In this document: positions 57,639 through 64,000 of the stretch, in pieces
Layout: every line of letters begins with the position of its first letter
How positions within the stretch are numbered: the first letter of the stretch is position 1
NCBI RefSeq assembly: GCF_018882325.1
Contig: NZ_JACVOQ010000005.1
Span: forward strand, 1-64,000
Source: Polynucleobacter sp. 78F-HAINBA
GTDB taxonomy: Bacteria > Pseudomonadota > Gammaproteobacteria > Burkholderiales > Burkholderiaceae
Reading direction: 5' to 3'
Length of the DNA stretch: 64,000 nt
Notes under the pieces: generated by a model
Databases searched by the model: none
What the model was told of the DNA's origin: nothing
What the model saw: the letters and a program-made list of their open reading frames with translations, nothing else
Program-made: the position numbers and the translations under genes

Positions 57639-58127
57639 TTAAAGTGATGAATCTAAGCCCATAAATTTGCTATGTGCAAATATGAGTGGGTGACTTTCTG
57701 GGGTGTGCTTTAGGTTAAGTACTTTAGCAACGATGATGTTGTGATCGCCGCCGGTATGAACAGAAACGGTTTCACACTCAAAGTAAGCGCAGCATCCCTC
57801 AATTTGGGTTAGCCCGCTTACTGCAAGCTTATGGGGGATGCTCACAAATTGATTTTCTTTCACGGTAGCAAAGTGCATTGCCATTGCTTCTTGTGAGCGC
57901 TCCAAGACATGAATTAACTGTTTGTGACCCACTTCAAAATTGGGCATCAAACGTGAATGCTTCTTAAGGCTCCACAGAATAAGTGGCGGCTCTAGTGAAA
58001 CAGTATTAAAGGAGCTGATGGTAATGCCGTGAGCATTCTGGTCGGCATCTAAGCAGGTTATGACTGTGACCCCAGTTGCAAAGGAAGAAAAGCCTTTGCG
58101 GAGCTCTTGGGAGGTAAATGGGGTCAT
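57639..58127 (-). CDS. Flavin reductase family protein
   Basis: A 162-residue FMN-binding split-barrel protein of the flavin reductase (HpaC-like) class. Markers: FSSFATGVTVITCLD near 15-29, ISSFNTVSLEPPLILWSLKKHS near 36-57, and GGDHNIIVAKV near 124-134. Such proteins supply reduced flavin to a monooxygenase; no partner is nearby. It is followed by GST on the same strand, and preceded by a lipoprotein gene 21 bp upstream. Confidence 0.87.
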   Translation of the reverse strand: MTPFTSQELRKGFSSFATGVTVITCLDADQNAHGITISSFNTVSLEPPLILWSLKKHSRLMPNFEVGHKQLIHVLERSQEAMAMHFATVKENQFVSIPHKLAVSGLTQIEGCCAYFECETVSVHTGGDHNIIVAKVLNLKHTPESHPLIFAHSKFMGLDSSL

Positions 58128-58148
58128 CTTGTGAGCTTATTAAGTGTT

Positions 58149-58451
58149 TTACTTTGTTGTGGCTGGAGCAGGGACATCGGCAGGGATGGTCGTTCCTGGA
58201 ATCGGGGTCAGGATTTCATTCTCTTCGGCTTTTACGCATTTAAAGCGATATTCCTTTCCAGCTTTAGAGAGGAAGCTTGCGCCCTGATAGAAATCATTCT
58301 TACAAGTCGTATTGGCAAAGTCCATCACGTCTTGAGGTGCTGCGCTGGAGGTAATTAAGCGCATATTGCCCATGGACATGTTAATTTGGCTCGATGAGCA
58401 GCCAATCAGAGCTAAGCCAGAAATCGTAGTTAATAGTAGAATTTTTTTCAT
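58149..58451 (-). CDS. Small lipoprotein, function unknown
   Basis: A 100-residue protein. The start MKKILLLTT at 58451 gives a good lipoprotein signal with lipobox IGCS (Cys18); the seven extra residues upstream are not needed. The mature part has two cysteines (TTCKNDFY and RFKCVKAE), then a Pro/Ala/Thr-rich end. The layout recalls short beta-proteobacterial lipoproteins of unknown role. Same strand as the flavin reductase. Confidence 0.72.
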   Translation of the reverse strand: MKKILLLTTISGLALIGCSSSQINMSMGNMRLITSSAAPQDVMDFANTTCKNDFYQGASFLSKAGKEYRFKCVKAEENEILTPIPGTTIPADVPAPATTK

Positions 58452-58538
58452 GGAAACCTCCATAATCAGCAATGCTCGTTAGGATAAACCTATTACGTAT
58501 TTGCTGTGGGGAATGCAGCGCTTTTAAAAGGAAGAGAC

Positions 58539-59522
58539 ATGTTTAACGCGATTTTGGTAAATAAAGATGATCAGGGTTATCGGGCTGAGCTTGCTCAGGT
58601 CGATGAGGCTAGTTTGCCCGAGGGAGATGTCAGAGTTAAGGTGCTCTATTCCACGCTAAATTACAAAGATGGCCTGGCCATTACTGGCAAGGGTCCGGTG
58701 GTACGTAGCTTTCCTATGGTTCCCGGTATTGATTTCGCAGGGGAAGTGTTAGAGAGCGCTAGCCCAGAATTTAAGGCTGGCGACATGGTGTTACTCAATG
58801 GTTGGGGCGTTGGTGAAGGTCATTGGGGTGGATTGGCTCAACAGGCGCGCGTGAAATCCGAATGGCTTATTCCCTTGCCAAAAGGATTTACTGCTAAGCA
58901 GGCCCTAGCGATTGGTACTGCTGGCTACACCGCAATGCTGTGTGTGATGGCTTTACAAAAGCATGGCCTTAAGCCTAGTGATGGCGAGGTCTTGGTGACT
59001 GGCGCCGCAGGTGGTGTTGGCAGCTTTGCTATTACTCTTTTGAGCAAGCTGGGCTTTACGGTTGTTGCCAGTACTGGTCGTATGTCTGAGGCTGATTATT
59101 TGAAGAAATTAGGCGCGAGCGAAGTGGTTGATCGTGCCGCACTCTCGGCTCCTGGTAAGCCTTTAGCAAAAGAGCGTTGGGCAGCGGTAGTCGATAGCGT
59201 TGGTAGTCATACATTAGCTAATGCCTGTGCTCAAACCAAGAGTGATGGTGCGGTTGCCGCTTGTGGTCTTGCTCAAGGAATGGATTTTCCATCGACTGTT
59301 GCGCCATTCATTTTGCGTGGCGTCACTTTGTATGGCATCAATAGTGTGACAGTACCAAAAGCAAAACGCATTGCTGCTTATGAGCAATTGAGTAAATTGG
59401 TTGATCTCAAAACTCTAGAGGAGATCTCTCACGAAATTAGTTTGGAAGATTCCATTAAATATGCGGCAGAGCTGATGGCGGGCAATGTGCGCGGTCGCTT
59501 AATTGTGGATGTCAATAAATAA
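58539..59522 (+). CDS. acuI: Acrylyl-CoA reductase-like MDR oxidoreductase (AcuI/YhdH)
   Basis: A 327-residue NADPH-dependent zinc-free medium-chain reductase. The start at 58539 (MFNAILVNK) follows a good ribosome binding site (aaggaaga); an upstream GTG at 58506 does not. Family blocks: STLNYKDGLAITGKGPV near 43-59, PGIDFAGEV near 65-73, NGWGVGEGHWGGLAQQARV, and NADPH motif TGAAGGVGSFAI near 154-165. It reduces acryloyl-CoA and related enoyl compounds. Confidence 0.88.
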   Translation: MFNAILVNKDDQGYRAELAQVDEASLPEGDVRVKVLYSTLNYKDGLAITGKGPVVRSFPMVPGIDFAGEVLESASPEFKAGDMVLLNGWGVGEGHWGGLAQQARVKSEWLIPLPKGFTAKQALAIGTAGYTAMLCVMALQKHGLKPSDGEVLVTGAAGGVGSFAITLLSKLGFTVVASTGRMSEADYLKKLGASEVVDRAALSAPGKPLAKERWAAVVDSVGSHTLANACAQTKSDGAVAACGLAQGMDFPSTVAPFILRGVTLYGINSVTVPKAKRIAAYEQLSKLVDLKTLEEISHEISLEDSIKYAAELMAGNVRGRLIVDVNK

Positions 59523-59536
59523 GCAATTAAAAATGC

Positions 59537-59713
59537 TTACTGTGGTGCTTGAGGTTTGCGTGTTTCCAGTTTTTCCCAGACCTCAAGCTTGTCAGAGTTA
59601 GAATGTTCTGACCAGTCTGCAATCTCCGATAGCGTGCGATAGCAGCCACGGCAAAAACCATTTTCAGGGTTGATGTCGCACCAGTTGATGCAAGGTGATG
59701 GAACTGTTGTCAA
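59537..59713 (-). CDS. DUF1289 small cysteine protein
   Basis: A short protein with the DUF1289 motif PSPCINWCDINPENGFCRGCYRT and five conserved cysteine/aromatic residues, perhaps a metal site. An open frame goes back to an ATG at 59776, but that would overlap the divergent gene by 42 bp and adds no conserved sequence. The TTG at 59713 gives 58 residues, (M)TTVPSPCIN, the usual family size. Start is uncertain; the identity is firm. Confidence 0.75.
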   Translation of the reverse strand: MTTVPSPCINWCDINPENGFCRGCYRTLSEIADWSEHSNSDKLEVWEKLETRKPQAPQ

Positions 59714-59734
59714 AGCAAACCTAGAATAGAAAAA

Positions 59735-60820
59735 ATGAATACCAAAAACCAATCCAGCGATCTTAGTTCTATTCATTATCCCTTAGCCGATGCTTTGCCG
59801 GAAGTGGGGAGCTCAATGGAGGTCGCACCTGGTGTTCGTTGGTTGCGGATGCGCCTACCGTTTGCCTTAGACCACATCAACTTATGGCTGCTACGTGACG
59901 AGTTTGAAGGCGTTCAGGGCTGGACCATCGTGGATTGTGGGATTGCAAATGATGAGACAAAAGCAGCTTGGGATCAGATCTTTACTACGCAGCTAGAGGA
60001 CTTGCCGGTACTCAGGGTGATCGTGACCCATATGCATCCAGACCACGTGGGGCTCTCTCAATGGCTTTGCGAAAAATGGAATGCGCCGCTTTGGATTTCG
60101 ATGACGGATTATTTAACCGCGCAATGGCTGAGCCACAAAGAGGGCGGTGCTGCGGTTGGTGCACGTGCTGGCGGCGGCGGTTCTGCAGATCACTTTCAGA
60201 AGCATGGATTGATTGCGCCAGAAGATTTAGAAAAAATTCGGGCGCGTTCAAATTACTATAGCAATATGGTTCCGGGTGTGCCCAGACAATATCGTCGCAT
60301 CATCGATGGTGAAATGATTTTGATTGGTGGACATGAGTGGCAAGTGATCATGGGATTTGGTCATGCACCTGAACATGCTTCACTCTTTTGCAAAGATCTC
60401 GGCGTATTAATCTCTGGTGATATGTTGTTGCCGCGCATCTCCACTAATGTCAGTGTCTATGATGCTGATCCAGATGCAGATCCTTTGGGTTTATATCTGA
60501 GCTCTTTAGATCGATATCTCCCGCTACCCGATGACGCATTAGTGCTGCCATCGCATGGCAAGCCATTTACAGGAATGAAGCCGCGGATTGATCAGTTGAA
60601 AGCGCATCACGATGAGCGCTTGGCAGAAACTCTTGGAGCATGTGAAAAACCGGCAACTGCTCGTGAGATAGTGCCGGTTTTATTTAAGCGTGAATTAGAT
60701 ATTCACCAAATGACATTTGCTATGGGTGAGGCTATTGCTCATCTGAATTACCTACTTCGTCGAGGAAAGTTGAGTCGCCAGCTTTGCGACGACGGCGTGT
60801 TGCGGTTTTGCGTGGTTTAG
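59735..60820 (+). CDS. MBL-fold metallo-hydrolase
   Basis: A 361-residue metallo-beta-lactamase-fold enzyme. The metal motif VTHMHPDHVG near 94-103 (HxHxDH), His in GFGHAPEHASLF near 208-219, Asp in LISGDMLLPR and His in LPSHGKPFTG complete the site. A C-terminal helical region of about 90 residues follows, as in the LACTB2-like hydrolase group. The last 89 bp overlap the convergent phaM gene. Confidence 0.9.
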   Translation: MNTKNQSSDLSSIHYPLADALPEVGSSMEVAPGVRWLRMRLPFALDHINLWLLRDEFEGVQGWTIVDCGIANDETKAAWDQIFTTQLEDLPVLRVIVTHMHPDHVGLSQWLCEKWNAPLWISMTDYLTAQWLSHKEGGAAVGARAGGGGSADHFQKHGLIAPEDLEKIRARSNYYSNMVPGVPRQYRRIIDGEMILIGGHEWQVIMGFGHAPEHASLFCKDLGVLISGDMLLPRISTNVSVYDADPDADPLGLYLSSLDRYLPLPDDALVLPSHGKPFTGMKPRIDQLKAHHDERLAETLGACEKPATAREIVPVLFKRELDIHQMTFAMGEAIAHLNYLLRRGKLSRQLCDDGVLRFCVV

Positions 60821-61181
60821 AAGCCTTTGTTCCAGACTCTTCAGTAGATCCGCCGGTAGCGGCAGCAGCAGTTGCTGAAACAGCATCCCCGAATGATTTG
60901 AGGGCCATCATGGTGGCATGTTGCACTTCTAGGCCTTGGATTGTGGACTTCAGGATATTGAGGTTGAGGTTAAGCCAGTTTTCAACGCTTTTGAGGTCCT
61001 TGATGCGCTTTTCTAGCTCATCAGTATCTAGCCCTGGAAATGCTGAGCCAAAACCCCCTGCAGCCTTGGAGGCATCTGTAGTGAAGGGAAATTGCCCTGG
61101 CGTCGATCCGCCTGCTCCCTGGCCCCACATGGTTTTCATCATTTCTAGGCTTTGATTGAATTCAGGGATAGTTCCAAACAT
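60732..61181 (-). CDS. phaM: PHB granule-associated protein PhaM
   Basis: A 149-residue protein of the PhaM family, which in Ralstonia activates PHB synthase and ties granules to DNA. The N-terminus MFGTIPEFNQSLEMMKTMWG and the central coiled-coil ELEKRIKDLKSVENWLNLNL are typical. The C-terminus has a basic DNA-binding patch (ASKPRKTATRRRRKAG). Its 3' end overlaps the MBL gene by 89 bp; no PHB synthase lies in this window. Confidence 0.85.
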   Translation of the reverse strand: MFGTIPEFNQSLEMMKTMWGQGAGGSTPGQFPFTTDASKAAGGFGSAFPGLDTDELEKRIKDLKSVENWLNLNLNILKSTIQGLEVQHATMMALKSFGDAVSATAAAATGGSTEESGTKASKPRKTATRRRRKAGDSTFLDEVGNSDEQ

Positions 61182-61259
61182 AGGGCGGGCTCCGGGTCAG
61201 ATAAAAGTGGCTTAATGCCAATACAATAAGAGATTCTAGAGATTAATCCCGGTTAAGCA

Positions 61260-62324
61260 ATGCAATCTAATGGTTTATCCCAGCCTTACACCCGTGGTCA
61301 GGCACTTCCCGAGCTACTGAAGCAGCGCATTCTGATTTTGGATGGCGCTATGGGCACCATGATTCAGCAATGCAAGCTCAATGAGGCGGATTACCGTGGA
61401 TTGCCCACTAGCAAGCGCTTTGAGGCTCATCCTGGTGACATCAAGGGCAATAACGAACTCCTAGTTCTCACTCAGCCACAAATCATCAGCAAGATTCATG
61501 AGCAGTATTTGGATGCGGGTGCAGACATTATTGAAACCAATACTTTTGGCGCTACTTCTGTTGCGCAAGAGGATTACAAAATGGCTGGCTTGGCACGTGA
61601 GATGAATGTCATCTCTGCTCAATTGGCCCGTGCCGCCTGTGAAAAATACTCTACGCCAGATAAGCCACGTTTTGCGGCGGGCGCAATTGGACCTACCCCA
61701 AAGACGGCCAGCATTTCTCCGGATGTGAATGATCCAGGTGCTCGCAATGTAACGTTTGATGCATTGCGCGCTTCCTATCGCGAGCAGATTGAAGGCCTCT
61801 TTGAAGGTGGCGTTGATTTATTTTTAGTCGAAACCATTTTCGACACACTGAATGCTAAAGCTGCATTGTTTGCCTTGGATGAATTCTTTGAAGAAACTGG
61901 CGAGCGTTTGCCAGTGATGATTTCAGGTACGGTTACTGATGCTTCTGGCCGTATCTTGTCGGGTCAAACAGTCGAAGCATTCTGGAATAGTTTGCGCCAC
62001 ATCAAGCCATTAACTTTTGGTTTGAACTGCGCCTTAGGTGCTGCACTAATGCGTCCTTATATTGCTGAGCTTGCTCGCATTTGCGATGCCGCTGTATCTT
62101 GCTATCCCAATGCCGGCTTGCCCAACCCAATGAGTGATACCGGCTTTGATGAAACACCAGAAATTACATCCAGCCTTGTCGATGGCTTTGCAAAAGATGG
62201 CTTAGTCAATCTCGTAGGTGGTTGCTGTGGAACGACGCCGGACCATATTCGTGCCATTGCTAATGCGGTTGCTAAGCGCAAGCCACGTGCCTTCTATCGC
62301 GAGAGCGCAGAGGTGTCGGCATGA
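61260..62324 (+). CDS. metH: Methionine synthase, N-terminal part (homocysteine-binding domain)
   Basis: A 354-residue protein equal to the first domain of MetH: a zinc-binding barrel that activates homocysteine. It opens [29 protein letters not shown]. Zinc ligands: Cys in [10 protein letters not shown] near 258, and the Cys-Cys pair in [13 protein letters not shown] near 321. In E. coli this is fused to the rest; here it ends with TGA at 62322-62324, which overlaps the next ATG (ATGA). The second part follows at once, so it is a split, not a broken, enzyme. Confidence 0.92.
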   Translation: MQSNGLSQPYTRGQALPELLKQRILILDGAMGTMIQQCKLNEADYRGLPTSKRFEAHPGDIKGNNELLVLTQPQIISKIHEQYLDAGADIIETNTFGATSVAQEDYKMAGLAREMNVISAQLARAACEKYSTPDKPRFAAGAIGPTPKTASISPDVNDPGARNVTFDALRASYREQIEGLFEGGVDLFLVETIFDTLNAKAALFALDEFFEETGERLPVMISGTVTDASGRILSGQTVEAFWNSLRHIKPLTFGLNCALGAALMRPYIAELARICDAAVSCYPNAGLPNPMSDTGFDETPEITSSLVDGFAKDGLVNLVGGCCGTTPDHIRAIANAVAKRKPRAFYRESAEVSA

Positions 62325-64000
62325 ATAAGACTACGAAGGTAATGCCGCCAATGAAGCTCTCGGGCTTAGAGCCTTTTAATGTTACAGCCGATGTTGGCTT
62401 TGTGAATATTGGTGAGCGTACTAACGTCACAGGCTCCAAAGCATTTGCACGCATGATTTTGAATAATCAATTTGATGAAGCCTTGGTAGTTGCAAGACAG
62501 CAAGTTGAGAATGGTGCTCAAGTCATTGATATCAATATGGATGAGGCGATGTTGGATTCGGAAGCGGCGATGACGCGCTTCTTGAATTTGATTGCTTCAG
62601 AACCAGATATTGCTCGTGTACCAATCATGATCGACTCTTCTAAATGGAGTGTGATTGAGGCGGGTCTGAAATGTATTCAAGGCAAGCCGATTGTTAACTC
62701 AATTTCTCTCAAAGAGGGCGAAGAGCCTTTCAGAAAACAAGCGCGTCTAATTCGTCGTTACGGCGCAGCTTCTGTAGTGATGGCATTTGATGAAGTAGGT
62801 CAAGCGGATACTTTTAAGCGCAAGACTGAAATTTGTCAGCGCTGCTATCAAATTCTTGTGAATGAGATTGGCTTCCCAGCAGAAGATATTATTTTTGATC
62901 CCAATATCTTTGCCATTGCGACTGGTATTGAGGAGCATGACAACTACGCGGTAGATTTCATTAACGCCACCCGTTGGATTAAAGAAAATCTACCGGGCGC
63001 GAAGGTGAGCGGTGGCGTCTCTAATGTGAGCTTCTCTTTCCGCGGTAACGATCGCGTACGTGAAGCCATTCATACCGTGTTCCTGTATCACGCTATTCAA
63101 GCGGGTATGGACATGGGTATTGTCAATGCGGGACAGCTTGGTGTTTATGCAGACTTGGATCCAGAATTACGTGAGCGCGTTGAAGACGTGGTGCTCAATC
63201 GCTTTAAAGAAAAAGACGGTAAGACTCCAACTGAGCGCTTGCTGGATATTGCCGATCAATTTAAGGGCGGTGGCGCCAAGCAAGTAGAGAACTTGGTGTG
63301 GCGTGAAGCACCCGTGCGTGAGCGTTTAACCCATGCTTTGGTGCATGGCATCACTACTTTTATTGAAGAAGATACTGAAGAGCTGCGTGCCCAAATTATG
63401 GGTGCGGGCGGTCGTCCTATCGAGGTTATCGAAGGCCCTCTAATGGATGGCATGAACGTTGTTGGCGACTTGTTTGGCGCTGGCAAGATGTTCTTACCGC
63501 AAGTGGTTAAGAGTGCGCGTGTCATGAAACAAGCGGTAGCGATTTTGATTCCCTATATTGAGGAAGAAAAGCGCCTGCATATTGCTTCTGGAGGCGAAGC
63601 CAAGGCCAAAGGCAAGATTGTGATGGCGACTGTTAAAGGTGACGTGCACGATATTGGTAAAAACATTGTGACAGTAGTGCTGCAATGTAATAACTTTGAA
63701 GTTGCCAATATGGGCGTGATGGTGCCTTGCGCAGAAATTCTGAAACGTGCCAAAGAAGAAAAAGCAGACATTGTTGGGCTATCTGGTTTGATCACTCCAT
63801 CCTTAGAAGAGATGACTTACGTTGCTCAAGAGATGCAGCGTGATGATTATTTCCGTGAGCGTCAAATTCCATTGATGATTGGTGGTGCTACCACTTCTCG
63901 TGTGCATACCGCGGTGAAGATTGCACCTCATTACGATGGCCCTGTGGTCTATGTGCCTGATGCGTCCCGCTCAGTATCCGTTGCATCAAGCTTGCTATCC
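62321..64000 (+). CDS. metH: Methionine synthase, C-terminal part (folate, cobalamin domains); cut by window end
   Basis: Reading from ATG 62321 the frame is open for 560 codons to the window edge. In order: pterin-binding (methyl-THF) domain from about residue 25 ([13 protein letters not shown]), then the cap region and the cobalamin-binding domain with GDVHDIGKN near 442-450 (His is the lower cobalt ligand). The SAM-binding reactivation domain would lie beyond the edge. The start overlaps the first part by ATGA, giving coupled translation of the two halves. Confidence 0.93.
   Translation, partial: MNKTTKVMPPMKLSGLEPFNVTADVGFVNIGERTNVTGSKAFARMILNNQFDEALVVARQQVENGAQVIDINMDEAMLDSEAAMTRFLNLIASEPDIARVPIMIDSSKWSVIEAGLKCIQGKPIVNSISLKEGEEPFRKQARLIRRYGAASVVMAFDEVGQADTFKRKTEICQRCYQILVNEIGFPAEDIIFDPNIFAIATGIEEHDNYAVDFINATRWIKENLPGAKVSGGVSNVSFSFRGNDRVREAIHTVFLYHAIQAGMDMGIVNAGQLGVYADLDPELRERVEDVVLNRFKEKDGKTPTERLLDIADQFKGGGAKQVENLVWREAPVRERLTHALVHGITTFIEEDTEELRAQIMGAGGRPIEVIEGPLMDGMNVVGDLFGAGKMFLPQVVKSARVMKQAVAILIPYIEEEKRLHIASGGEAKAKGKIVMATVKGDVHDIGKNIVTVVLQCNNFEVANMGVMVPCAEILKRAKEEKADIVGLSGLITPSLEEMTYVAQEMQRDDYFRERQIPLMIGGATTSRVHTAVKIAPHYDGPVVYVPDASRSVSVASSLLS

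Overview
The window is about 64 kb of chromosome from a free-living betaproteobacterium. Gene content and order (mreB-mreC-mreD-mrdA-rodA facing gatCAB, metX-metW, PhaM, LpxO, a SAM-II riboswitch, an SAH riboswitch, a two-gene metH), moderate GC and the protein sequences all look like Burkholderiaceae. Polynucleobacter is the best guess; that is recognition from memory, not a database search. Almost everything is housekeeping DNA. The only mobile DNA seen is the right end of an IS3-family (IS150-like) element at bases 1-127. No tRNA, rRNA, CRISPR array or prophage was seen, and no stretch above 300 bases lacks a gene.

Layout. 1-5.8 kb: IS end, amino-acid-binding lipoprotein, small conserved proteins, histidine phosphatase, MOSC protein, RF3 (prfC, with no standard start codon) and an rRNA pseudouridine synthase. 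5.8-10.8 kb: a Ser/Thr kinase-universal stress protein fusion beside a metallophosphoesterase, a lipid A acyltransferase, carbonic anhydrase, a YggU protein and LpxO. 11-17.4 kb: HU (TTG start), then the rod-shape operon mreBCD-mrdA-rodA on the minus strand. 17.5-30.3 kb: gatCAB, DUF484-xerC, a COG0523 GTPase next to a one-cysteine DksA, argB-slmA-metX-metW-AmpG-like permease, exonuclease III and pyrE. 30.3-33 kb: dapF and two more lipid A acyltransferases. 33-37.6 kb: the SAM cycle, with metK behind a SAM-II riboswitch, ahcY behind an SAH riboswitch, metF and 5-formyl-THF cyclo-ligase.

37.6-48.4 kb: lytic transglycosylase, a homologue of mitochondrial NDUFA9, cca, a homologue of NDUFAF7 (MidA), a pteridine-reductase-like SDR, folB, ttcA, glmU and glmS. 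48.4-50.9 kb: a MarR regulator with a repeated upstream operator-like site, DoxX, a flavodoxin-fold protein and pirin. 51-56.9 kb: a tripartite RND efflux operon. 57-61.2 kb: GST, flavin reductase, small lipoprotein, AcuI-type reductase, DUF1289, MBL-fold hydrolase and PhaM. 61.3-64 kb: split methionine synthase, with the second gene cut by the window edge.

How it fits together. Methionine and SAM metabolism is spread over the window: metX/metW make the methionine precursor, metF supplies methyl-THF, metH makes methionine, metK makes SAM, and ahcY recycles SAH. The two riboswitches read the two ends of that cycle. Envelope growth (mre/mrd genes, glmU/glmS, slt, dapF) and lipid A modification (three acyltransferases, LpxO) form the second theme. 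The most useful second looks are the metK-ahcY riboswitch locus and an unexplained perfect inverted repeat inside it, the RF3 start, the kinase-USP/phosphoesterase pair, the lysine-rich GlmU tail and the MarR-linked repeats.
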